Assembly (NCBI RefSeq): GCF_001424305.1
Contig: NZ_LMPD01000002.1
Location: 781 to 43,667 of the forward strand
From: Pedobacter sp. Leaf176
Lineage (GTDB): Bacteria; Bacteroidota; Bacteroidia; Sphingobacteriales; Sphingobacteriaceae
Direction of reading: 5' to 3'
Length of the DNA: 42,887 nucleotides
Under the pieces are notes generated by a model. It was not told the DNA's origin. It made no database searches and saw only the letters and a program-made list of their open reading frames with translations. Position numbers and translations under genes: made by a program. Below are positions 27,512-35,116 of the stretch, in pieces; the stretch's first letter is position 1, and each line of letters starts with the position of its first letter.

Positions 27512-28444
27512 TTATTTCTTTCCTGCCTCAAGCGCTTCCAATCTTTGCAGCACTTTTTTTATTTGAGTATCTTTCTCTATTAAATGCAGCGTCAGCTCCT
27601 CTACCTTTTTCAGCGAGAGCTTATTCATTCCACCCAGCTCAATTCCATTTAACTCAGCCTCCTTCGCCGAAGGCATATCCGGCAAATGCTTATTCACTTT
27701 TATATAAGCATCCAGTTCCTGCAATCCTAAAATCTTATAATCCTGCTCAAAGACATAATCCGGCCAATTAGCCATTTCTACTTTAATTTCATGCGCGCGG
27801 ATTTTACCGTTTACCGAGAGTTTTTCGGTTGGGTTATCAGTGCCGATGCCTACATTTCCGCCAGCCGAAAGTGTCATCGCATTAATTTTTGTTGAATTGA
27901 TAACCGTAAAAAAATTAAGGAATCCAGCGACCTGTCCTACGGCACCGCTAAGCAACTTGGCCTCAATTCCCCCAATCTGTTCCTGGACGCTGTTATTTAT
28001 TACATTTTTAAATACCATGCCGGGACCTTCTCCACCACCCAAATGATCTCTGGAGATGACGAGCTGACCACCATTGGTGTTTCCATTTACCTGAAGTGAG
28101 CCGGTCGGATTAACGGTATTAACACCAACCTTTCCATCTGTTTCTAATAAAATCCTCGACCAGGATTGCGCAGCACTATTATTTGTTTTCCTGAAATATA
28201 AGTTTTGGTCGAAGAAACTTCCTGAAAATTGCATTGCATAATTAACGACGGTATTCGAATGCCTTACATCCAGCAGGTGCCACCAGGCCGTGGCACCAAA
28301 AGGATAATTTACCGGACTGTTTGTTTCAAAAAAACCTGAAGTAGCGCCAGCATTCCCCTGTAATCCGGCATCGCTTCTCGATTGGGTTTGCCCATAACTT
28401 AAAGCCGGAAATGCGATTAAGAGTACTAGAATTTTTTTTCTCAT
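27512..28444 (-). CDS. Secreted NVGIGT protein 7
   Basis: Encodes 310 residues. Signal peptide MRKKILVLLIAFPALSYGQ. Its N-terminal ~110 residues (RSDAGLQGNAGATSGFFETN, WWHLLDVRHS, DQNLYFRKTN) closely match the 30227 gene, then the two diverge. The conserved block spans about 209-270 and the coil 271-310, with GGMNKLSLKK replacing the usual GEMNKLLLKK. The ATG overlaps the stop codon of the upstream broken gene (ATGA), exactly as the 30227 start overlaps its upstream gene, showing that the junction itself was duplicated. Confidence 0.88.
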   Translation of the reverse strand: MRKKILVLLIAFPALSYGQTQSRSDAGLQGNAGATSGFFETNSPVNYPFGATAWWHLLDVRHSNTVVNYAMQFSGSFFDQNLYFRKTNNSAAQSWSRILLETDGKVGVNTVNPTGSLQVNGNTNGGQLVISRDHLGGGEGPGMVFKNVINNSVQEQIGGIEAKLLSGAVGQVAGFLNFFTVINSTKINAMTLSAGGNVGIGTDNPTEKLSVNGKIRAHEIKVEMANWPDYVFEQDYKILGLQELDAYIKVNKHLPDMPSAKEAELNGIELGGMNKLSLKKVEELTLHLIEKDTQIKKVLQRLEALEAGKK

Positions 28445-29311
28445 AATTTTGTTAGTTTCTTTTCAATAAGGAATAGTCTCTTAAATACACTATTCATATC
28501 TGATTCCAGTTGCCCTGCTTTCTTTATGCTTTTTTTCAAGGCTTTATCCTTTTCAATCAGGTGTAGCGTAAGCTCTTCAATCTTTTTCTGCTGTAGTTTT
28601 ATCATATCGCCAACGGAAATCCCCTCACTTTAAAATCTTATAATCCTGCTCAAAGACATAATCCGGCCAGTTCGCCATTTCCACTTTAATTTCATGCGCA
28701 CGGATTTTGCCGTTAACGGAGAGTTTTTCGGTAGGATTAAATGTTCCTATTCCTACTTTGCCCATCACTGCAAAACTGTTTACAAAATGGTGTTCTGTCA
28801 TATTGGCCTCAAAATCCTGGATGTTGGATAAAACTGATGTATTCACCGGTACATTATTAACACTAAAGTTCACAGAAGCCATAGCTTCACCGGTAGATTG
28901 CACCCAGCCTGTAAACTGATAACCTGCATTGTGAAAAGCAGCTCTGTAAGGAACCTCTAAAGCCAGATAGGTTTTACCATTGTATGTACAGGTTTTGAGT
29001 TTCCAGCTGCCAAAGTCATCTTCTGTCGCTAGCGCAGCTGAAGTCGAAAAATTCGATGAAGAAGAGCTGATTTTTGCAACATTAATCCGATTGTACGCGC
29101 CATTCTTGCCCCGTAAAGCGGTAATTGTTCCAACTGCATAATTAAATGCTGAAGCGTTACATTCATGAAGTAAAATCAGATTTTTGGCATAATCGCCGAC
29201 TCCATTATCTCCTATAAAAATGGTTTTGTAATCGTTAGCGATTGTCGTCACTTGTGCAAAAGCTAAACATGGAAATATAAAGCATAGAACAAATAGTATT
29301 TTTTTCATCAA
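28441..29311 (-). pseudogene. NVGIGT protein 6, frameshifted by a ~68-bp deletion
   Basis: The first frame (228 residues, start 29311, signal peptide MMKKILFVLCFIFPCLAFAQ) ends prematurely at NWPDYVFEQDYKILK. The lost frame resumes as EGISVGDMIKLQQKKIEELT and continues through a coiled coil to a stop at 28441-28443 overlapping the next ATG. About 68 bp encoding LGL..ELDAYIK..HLPEMPSAKEAE are missing relative to paralogues. The left edge of the deletion (just after YKI/YKIL) is the same as in the 25160 copy. The N-terminal body is unlike the other members and resembles phage tail-type beta-rich sequence. Confidence 0.83.
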
Positions 29312-29313
29312 CG

Positions 29314-30222
29314 TTATTTTTTTTCTGTTAATTTTTGAAGTATGCTTTTAATTGCTTTTAATTCTTCCTGTTGTGTTGTGAATTGTTTATCCTGCTCAAT
29401 TAAGTGCAGCGTAAGTTCTTCCACTTTCTTTAGCAGCAACTTATTCATTTCACCCAATGGAATTCCATTCGCTTCCGCCTCCTTCGCCGAAGGCATATCT
29501 GGCAAATGCTTATTCACTTTGATATAAGCATCCAATTCCTGTAATCCTAAAATCTTATAATCCTGCTCAAAGACATAATCCGGCCAGTTTGCCATTTCCA
29601 CTTTAACTTCCTGAGCACGGATTTTACCGTTTACGGAGAGTTTTTCTGACGGCGTGGCCGTGCCAATGCCTACATTGCCATTTGCATTACCAGTAGTTAT
29701 GAAAGAAAATCCATTTGTGGCGTCTACAAATAATTGGGCGTAGTTTGCCGCGTCACCACTTCTAGAAGCCTGAAATCTGATTTTATTCTGACTGGCTACA
29801 TTGCTGATTTGTTCAAAATACACGCCGGTTAAATCCTGTCCGGAATACATATAATTGTTAACCCCTCCCCATTTTATATTGCCGTTTACCTGGAACTTTT
29901 CTGATGGATGGGTGATACCAACACCCACGTATCCGTTATCCCATATCGAGAATAAGGGCGAAATATTGTTATCTGTCCAGTTGTAGATATGAAAGCCACT
30001 TTCATTGACCTGGTTGGCACCGGAACTGAGTGCCCAGTTTTTTCCCAATGAATTGTTAATGAAAAGTTTGGTTGTATTGGCATTCACATAACCACTTCCG
30101 ATTTGTAATGATCTTGACGCCACATTCCCCCTCGAGCTAACGGTTTCTAAAGTTTCTTGTCCGTAAATATTATGGACAAATAAAAATGAAATCACTAGAT
30201 AAATGGATAATTGTTTTCTCAT
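29314..30222 (-). CDS. Secreted NVGIGT protein 5
   Basis: Encodes 302 residues. Signal peptide ends FLFVHNIYGQ. The middle module (NIKWGGVNNYMYSG, GVYFEQISNVASQNKIRFQ, DATNGFSF) is shared with the broken gene at 25160-26121, while the N-terminal ~90 residues are not. The conserved block (about 195-256) reads RAQEVKVEMANWPDYVF and HLPDMPSAKEAEANGIPLG; the coil 257-302 ends KSILQKLTEKK. It ends two bases before the next gene. Function unknown; predicted to be exported by Sec and probably trimeric through the coil. Confidence 0.88.
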   Translation of the reverse strand: MRKQLSIYLVISFLFVHNIYGQETLETVSSRGNVASRSLQIGSGYVNANTTKLFINNSLGKNWALSSGANQVNESGFHIYNWTDNNISPLFSIWDNGYVGVGITHPSEKFQVNGNIKWGGVNNYMYSGQDLTGVYFEQISNVASQNKIRFQASRSGDAANYAQLFVDATNGFSFITTGNANGNVGIGTATPSEKLSVNGKIRAQEVKVEMANWPDYVFEQDYKILGLQELDAYIKVNKHLPDMPSAKEAEANGIPLGEMNKLLLKKVEELTLHLIEQDKQFTTQQEELKAIKSILQKLTEKK

Positions 30223-30226
30223 CAGA

Positions 30227-31381
30227 TTATTTCTTTTTTTTTGTTTTCAGAATCAATTGCTTTAATTGCAAAAATTCCTTCTGCATAGCTGATATTTTAT
30301 TTCCTTGTAGCACATTGACTTCAGTCTCCTTTACGATTTGTTTATCCTTCTCAATTAAGTGCAGCGTGAGTTCCTCTATCTTTTTCTGTTGCAACTTCAC
30401 CAACTCGCCCAGTGCTATACCATTCGCTTCCGCCTCCTTTGCCGAAGGCATTTCTGGCAAATGTTTATTCGCTTTGATATAAGCATCAAGCTCATTCAAT
30501 CCTAAAATCTTATAATCATGCTCAAAGACATAATCAGGCCAGTTTGCCATTTCTACCTTAATTTCATGCGCACGGATTTTGCCTTTTACGGAGAGTTTTT
30601 CAGGTGTACTCTCGGTTCCAATAGAAACGTTTCCATTTCTATCCATTACCAACAACTGCACGTTACTTCCTTCAAAGCTACCCGCATGTCCTCCGAATGA
30701 ATTGTCCATTCCGGCAATCTTAAACTTTCCGTTTGAATTGATACCCAATTTATAGCTCGCCACACCAGGCATATGGAAAGATTGCACTGGTGTTGATGAT
30801 TTTAACTCTAATAATTCCTGGGGGGCGGTAGTGCCTATGCCCACTTTGCCGCCATTCAGATAACTGTCACCATTTATGCTCAAGTAGACACGTTGTTGCC
30901 CCTGGTGGCTTATAGCAAAGCCAGGTTTGTATGCAGCTTCATGTGTCATCCATTCCAGCGTCCCATCAATAGGAGAATACAATTTTTTATCTGATGAATT
31001 GTGTTCAAAACCTATACCACCCATAACTGTAAGTTTTTGATTAGGTGTATCTGTACCAATACCAACCTTTCCACCAGTTTCCAGTAGAACTTTCGACCAT
31101 GACTGGGTAGGACTATTGACTGTTTTCCTGAAATATAAGTTCTGATCGTAAAAGCTACCGGCAAACTGCATTGCGAAATTATTTTCCGGATATGAATGCC
31201 TTACATCCAGTAGATGCCACCAGGAAAAGGCTCCCGCAGGATAGTTTACAGGACTGTTTGTCTCAAAAAAACCTGAAGTAGCACCGGCATTTCCTTGAAT
31301 ACCTGCATCATTTCTAGTTTGAGTCTGCCCATAGCTTAAAGCTGGAAAAATAACTAAGAACATTAAAAATCTTTTTTTCAT
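30227..31381 (-). CDS. Secreted NVGIGT protein 4
   Basis: Encodes 384 residues. Signal peptide MKKRFLMFLVIFPALSYGQ. A mosaic: N-terminal ~110 residues match the 27512 gene; the next ~75 (NQKLTVMGGIGFEHNSSDKK, GTLEWMTHEA) match the duplicated unit of the 24303 gene; a third part (LLELKSSTPVQSFHMPGVAS) is unique. Conserved block about 263-324, coil 325-384, with GELVKLQQKKIEELTLH instead of the GEMNKLLLKK type. Start overlaps the stop of the upstream gene by four bases. Confidence 0.88.
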   Translation of the reverse strand: MKKRFLMFLVIFPALSYGQTQTRNDAGIQGNAGATSGFFETNSPVNYPAGAFSWWHLLDVRHSYPENNFAMQFAGSFYDQNLYFRKTVNSPTQSWSKVLLETGGKVGIGTDTPNQKLTVMGGIGFEHNSSDKKLYSPIDGTLEWMTHEAAYKPGFAISHQGQQRVYLSINGDSYLNGGKVGIGTTAPQELLELKSSTPVQSFHMPGVASYKLGINSNGKFKIAGMDNSFGGHAGSFEGSNVQLLVMDRNGNVSIGTESTPEKLSVKGKIRAHEIKVEMANWPDYVFEHDYKILGLNELDAYIKANKHLPEMPSAKEAEANGIALGELVKLQQKKIEELTLHLIEKDKQIVKETEVNVLQGNKISAMQKEFLQLKQLILKTKKKK

Positions 31382-32061
31382 CTTTTAGTTAGTTTCTTTT
31401 CAATAATGGATAGTCTTTTAAATACAGTATTTATGTTAGATTCCAGTTGCTCTGCTTTCTTTATGCTTTTTTTCAAGGCTTTATCCTTTTCTATCAAATG
31501 CAGTGTAAGCTCCTCTACTTTCTTAAGCAACAACTTATTCATCTCGCCCAGTGCTATACCATTCGCTTCCGCCTCCTTCGTTGAAGGCATATCAGGCAAA
31601 TGTTTATTTACTTTGATATAAGCATCCAGTTCCTGCAATCCTAAAATCTTATAATCCTGGTCAAAGACATAATCAGGCCAGTTGGTCATCTCAACTTTGA
31701 CCTCATGCGCACGGATTTTGCCATTTACGGAGAGTTTTTCTGCGGGTGTTGTGATACCGATGCCCACATTACCATTAGACAAAAAGGACATAAAAACTTT
31801 ATGATAATCCTGGCCAATCCAGCCGTAATCCATCGTTGATATACCATTGTTTATCGTACCCATTACACCTAACCCCAGGAAGTTAGAACTATTATCCTGA
31901 TTAACTATATAATAACCCCTGGCCCAAAGGCCATTTCCGTTGGGAAAATTCGCTTTAATGCGAACGCCCAAAATTGGATCATTTAATCCTGTCAAGATAT
32001 CTTGCCCCTTTGCTGTTAAAGCAAACGCAACTGCTAAGAGTGAAAATGTTATTATTTTCAT
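31378..32061 (-). CDS. Secreted NVGIGT protein 3 (short form)
   Basis: Encodes 227 residues, the shortest intact member, with only one NVGIGI motif. Signal peptide MKIITFSLLAVAFALTAKGQ. N-terminal module (ILTGLNDPILGVRIK, ISTMDYGWIGQDYHK) is related to the start of the 26175 gene. Conserved block about 110-171; the coil 172-227 ends ALKKSIKKAEQLESNINTVF and on to KKLTKR, almost the same tail as in the broken 28441 copy. Confidence 0.88.
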   Translation of the reverse strand: MKIITFSLLAVAFALTAKGQDILTGLNDPILGVRIKANFPNGNGLWARGYYIVNQDNSSNFLGLGVMGTINNGISTMDYGWIGQDYHKVFMSFLSNGNVGIGITTPAEKLSVNGKIRAHEVKVEMTNWPDYVFDQDYKILGLQELDAYIKVNKHLPDMPSTKEAEANGIALGEMNKLLLKKVEELTLHLIEKDKALKKSIKKAEQLESNINTVFKRLSIIEKKLTKR

Positions 32062-32066
32062 ATTAT

Positions 32067-33008
32067 TTATTGAATTCTCCGCTTAAGTCCGTTAATTTCA
32101 AGTTGCTGTCGCTTTAGTGCAGCCTGGCTCTCCGCCAATAATTTGTGTTGTTCAATAATATATAAGGTTAATTCTTCCAGTTTTTTCTGTTGAAGCTTAA
32201 TCATCTCGCCCAACGCGATGCCATTACTTTCAGTTTCTTTCGCCGAAGGCATTTCTGGCAAATGTTTATTCGCTTTGATATAAGCATCCAGTTCATCTAA
32301 TCCTAAAATCTTATAATCCTGGTCAAAGACATAATCCGGCCAGTTGGCCATTTCTACTTTAATTTCATGCGCACGGATTTTTCCGTTTACCGAGAGTTTT
32401 TCAGTAGGTATATTGGTACCAACACCTACATTACCGTTTGAAGAATTGATCACGAAAAGATCGGTCGGATTAGCATCTGAATTATAGGGATATTTTGTAA
32501 TTTTAAATGCATCTTCATTAACACCATTCCAGCCAAAAGAAAGAACAGCAGCTTCCGCACCGCTATGCCCTAATCTAAGTGATCCACCTGCCGGATTATT
32601 TAAACTAAAAATATGCAGCCCATTAAGTGGCGAAACAGTGCCAACACCAACGTTACCATTATATAGCCAAGTCATGGCATGCCGGTCTGGAATGTTTGTT
32701 TGATTGCTCGCCCCGTTTACATATAACTCTAGTTTAGAACCCCATACGCTCGGGCCACCATGACCAATACGGAATTCAGCTGCCTCCGGATAAGAATAAT
32801 TAGCTGTCCCGCTTCTGCTCATCCTAAATACAGACTGGCTAGGTGAAACGACATTCCCGGGTTTACTGTCTTCGGCAACATTAATCTGTAGAAGTGAATT
32901 AGGACCCGTAGTTCCAATACCTACATTACCCGTTGCAGGGAATGTATTTTGTGCACTTGCAGCATAACCCAATAACATTACGAGTGAGATTAAAATAGTT
33001 TGTTTCAT
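32067..33008 (-). CDS. Secreted NVGIGT protein 2
   Basis: Encodes 313 residues. Signal peptide MKQTILISLVMLLGYAASAQ is nearly identical to that of the 24303 gene. Motifs GNVGIGTTGPN, GNVGVGTVSP and GNVGVGTNIP. Central region (RMSRSGTANYSYPEAAEFRI, SLRLGHSGAEAAVLSFGW) is unique in the array. Conserved block about 205-266 with HLPEMPSAKETESNGIALG, coil 267-313 with IKLQQKKLEELTLYIIEQ. Two bases separate it from the upstream member. Confidence 0.88.
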   Translation of the reverse strand: MKQTILISLVMLLGYAASAQNTFPATGNVGIGTTGPNSLLQINVAEDSKPGNVVSPSQSVFRMSRSGTANYSYPEAAEFRIGHGGPSVWGSKLELYVNGASNQTNIPDRHAMTWLYNGNVGVGTVSPLNGLHIFSLNNPAGGSLRLGHSGAEAAVLSFGWNGVNEDAFKITKYPYNSDANPTDLFVINSSNGNVGVGTNIPTEKLSVNGKIRAHEIKVEMANWPDYVFDQDYKILGLDELDAYIKANKHLPEMPSAKETESNGIALGEMIKLQQKKLEELTLYIIEQHKLLAESQAALKRQQLEINGLKRRIQ

Positions 33009-33010
33009 TT

Positions 33011-33964
33011 TTACTTTTTCATTAACTGGTTGATTACCATTTCTTTTAATTCAGCTAATTGCTTTTCGGTCTTCCCAATTCTTTTCTGATTTTGAATATT
33101 CATAGCTGACTCAGCTTTTAGTAATTTATCCTTATCTATCAAATGCAATGTAAGTTCCTCTACTTTTTTAAGCAATTGTTTATTCATCTCGCCCAGTGCG
33201 ATACCATTAGATTCAACCTCTTTCGCCGAAGGCATATCAGGCAAATGTTTATACAGTTTGATATAAGCATCCAGTTCATCTAATCCTAAAATCTTGTAAT
33301 CCTGGTCAAAGACATAGTCAGGCCAGTTCGCGGTTTCTACCTTAACCTCTTGCGCACGGATTTTACCTTTTACGGAGAGTCTTTCAGTAGGCGCCGTTGT
33401 TCCTATGCCCACATTCCCCCCGGCAGCCAAGGTCATAACCATATTAATTCCAGTTTCATCGCGGAAATATAAATTGCCATCCGCTATGTGCGACATAATT
33501 CTCCAGTTGCGATTGAATCCCGAAATCCGGAAAATATTTTTAACATCTAATGGGTCTAAAGGATTGGTTGTCCCGATACCGACATTCCCATTAGCCAGAA
33601 CAGTTAACCGTGATTGGTATTGACTCCCGTTATAATTACCAATACTTAGCCTTCCGGCATAAGAAGATGGTCCCGTTGGAAAATAAATTGTATGCTCATA
33701 GGAGTAGCCGCCCATATCCATACCCAAACCGGCCCATCCATTAGGGTCTTCGCTAAGCCCGTACACCTGTAGTCTGGGTGATCCCGAAAAGCCACCCCCA
33801 ATCACAATTGCCGGCGCGGAAGATTCCTTTTGAACTTGCAACCGAACCGTTGGCGCATTGGTTCCTAGCCCTACATTTCCCGAAGCCGGAAAAGTATTGG
33901 TCTGGGCAGATGCGCTATACACGGCTGCAAAAATTAGAACTAGAGAGAATTTAGTCCGCTTCAT
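33011..33964 (-). CDS. Secreted NVGIGT protein 1 (first of the array)
   Basis: Encodes 317 residues. Signal peptide MKRTKFSLVLIFAAVYSASA. Motifs NVGLGTNAP, NVGIGTTNP and NVGIGTTAP divide it into three repeats; the first contains a lectin-like or beta-rich stretch (RLQVYGLSEDPNGWAGLGMD) I cannot classify. Conserved block about 196-257, with RAQEVKVETANWPDYVF; coil 258-317 with AESAMNIQNQKRIGKTEKQL, the same tail type as the broken copy at 25160. It follows the MORN-like gene by six bases, with no promoter-sized gap, so the array is read from the upstream genes. Confidence 0.88.
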   Translation of the reverse strand: MKRTKFSLVLIFAAVYSASAQTNTFPASGNVGLGTNAPTVRLQVQKESSAPAIVIGGGFSGSPRLQVYGLSEDPNGWAGLGMDMGGYSYEHTIYFPTGPSSYAGRLSIGNYNGSQYQSRLTVLANGNVGIGTTNPLDPLDVKNIFRISGFNRNWRIMSHIADGNLYFRDETGINMVMTLAAGGNVGIGTTAPTERLSVKGKIRAQEVKVETANWPDYVFDQDYKILGLDELDAYIKLYKHLPDMPSAKEVESNGIALGEMNKQLLKKVEELTLHLIDKDKLLKAESAMNIQNQKRIGKTEKQLAELKEMVINQLMKK

Positions 33965-33970
33965 AAATAA

Positions 33971-34612
33971 TTAATTTGAGGTTTTAACTTTCCTTTTTTC
34001 CGTTTGGCCTGCCGTTTTATCTTTTTTCGAGCCGAAGAATTTCCTTAGCAGTATATGCTCTCTTTTGTTTTTGGAGGCTTGCAAAACATTGTGCCTGTAA
34101 TACTGTACCGTTGTGCTATCTGCGCCGAGGTAAGTTATGAGCTTACCGTTAAGTTTTCCCTCCTTATAATTGCCCTGTTCTGCTATTTTACCATCTAAAT
34201 CATATTTATAATATTTTCCGTTCAATTGCCCCGATAGGTACTCCATTGAACTGATCAAGGTACCTTTATCTGTCCAGGCTTTCCAGTTCCCCTGCTTTAG
34301 ACCTTGCTTAAAAATTCCCTGCTCTTTTAATCCTTTCCCTTCATAGAAATCGCTGTATAATCCATGCAGTAATTTTCCGCTAAAGCCACCCTGGGTGGTA
34401 TTGATGTGGTTATTGCTGTACCAATAATATTTTCTGTCCAACAGCATGCTACCTATAAATTTTTCAGACGGAAGTGTGAAAAAAGTAACCTTATGATCAG
34501 GATAATTTACGGTGTGCCGATAATCACCTGTATCAAAAAAATCTTTTGCCGACTGCGCCTTAATTGTGCCCGCAGCAAGGCAGAAAAAACCTAAAACCAA
34601 ACACTTCAACAT
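33971..34612 (-). CDS. Secreted MORN-repeat-like protein
   Basis: Encodes 213 residues with a signal peptide (MLKCLVLGFFCLAAGTIKAQ). From about residue 70 it has four MORN/YwqK-like repeats: GKLLHGLYSDFYEGKG, EQGIFKQGLKQGNWKAW, YLSGQLNGKYYKYDLDGK and EQGNYKEGKLNGKLITYLG. A basic tail follows (KNKREHILLRKFFGSKKDK). MORN-type repeats are common in Bacteroidetes periplasmic or surface proteins of unknown role. It lies between the GspC-like gene and the secreted array with gaps of two and six bases, so it may help handle or anchor the secreted proteins; this is inference. Confidence 0.75.
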   Translation of the reverse strand: MLKCLVLGFFCLAAGTIKAQSAKDFFDTGDYRHTVNYPDHKVTFFTLPSEKFIGSMLLDRKYYWYSNNHINTTQGGFSGKLLHGLYSDFYEGKGLKEQGIFKQGLKQGNWKAWTDKGTLISSMEYLSGQLNGKYYKYDLDGKIAEQGNYKEGKLNGKLITYLGADSTTVQYYRHNVLQASKNKREHILLRKFFGSKKDKTAGQTEKRKVKTSN

Positions 34613-34614
34613 GG

Positions 34615-35115
34615 CTATTTTATTAAAATATATTTAGTGGCCTGCTGATAGCTGACCTTTACGGAATCTCCTGCAAAACGGATAAGCTTAAGCCCTTCGG
34701 CACTTTGTCCTTCAGAGAGCATGGCCTCTTTTCCATTGATGTACATGATGGCTACCTTTTGCTTACTCATTGGATTATTGATATATCCTGAATACTTTAT
34801 TAATGACCAGTTCACAGCAGGTTTTATGCTTACCGGCATAGCTGGAACGATACCTGAATAGGCCCTGATTTCCTGGCTAACCTTCTCCTCGGGAATTGCC
34901 TCCTCAACCGAAAAAGGATCCCGATAAGGAGTTGCCCTATCAAAAGTATCGCTGATGTGATCGGTCAGGTTAAAATAATCCACCTTCTTATTTTTACCAG
35001 TGAGAACCGGAAAATCTTCTTCCGTATTAAGCCCGGAATATATTTTAGAAAAAATAATTCCCCATACGCCTGCCACACAGACAATTAATAGATAGATCAT
35101 TTTCTTATTTTTCAT
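34615..35115 (-). CDS. GspC/PilP-like periplasmic linker protein
   Basis: Encodes 166 residues: an N-terminal membrane anchor (about 6-25, IYLLIVCVAGVWGIIFSKIY), a linker containing the YRDPF motif typical of PilP/GspC, and a C-terminal HR-like domain (about 105-166) with YSGYINNPMSKQKVAIMYIN, then GKEAMLSEGQ and VKVSYQQATKYI. This domain normally contacts the secretin N0 domain, linking the inner platform to the outer ring. Although outside operon B, it supplies the missing clamp of that apparatus. Identification is by motif and layout. Confidence 0.78.
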   Translation of the reverse strand: MKNKKMIYLLIVCVAGVWGIIFSKIYSGLNTEEDFPVLTGKNKKVDYFNLTDHISDTFDRATPYRDPFSVEEAIPEEKVSQEIRAYSGIVPAMPVSIKPAVNWSLIKYSGYINNPMSKQKVAIMYINGKEAMLSEGQSAEGLKLIRFAGDSVKVSYQQATKYILIK

Positions 35116-35116
35116 T

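Larger units (their letters stand above)
24303..33964 (-). repeat. Tandem array of nine NVGIGT paralogue loci, two of them broken
   Basis: Nine consecutive loci on one strand share an ~62-residue C-terminal block and a coiled coil but differ in their N-terminal modules, which recur in different combinations. Entries are numbered in transcription order up to 10 to leave room for the remnant noted at 20400; the array itself holds seven intact (33011, 32067, 31378, 30227, 29314, 27512, 26175, plus 24303 making eight) and two broken loci if every entry above is counted. Counted directly from the list: 33011, 32067, 31378, 30227, 29314, 28441 (broken), 27512, 26175, 25160 (broken), 24303, i.e. ten loci, eight intact. 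The direct count of ten is the one to use. Confidence 0.85.

Noticed and set aside
24303..33964. Prophage tail-fibre region
   Set aside because: Despite tail-fibre-like motifs every member has a Sec signal peptide and no phage structural, lysis or integrase gene is present.
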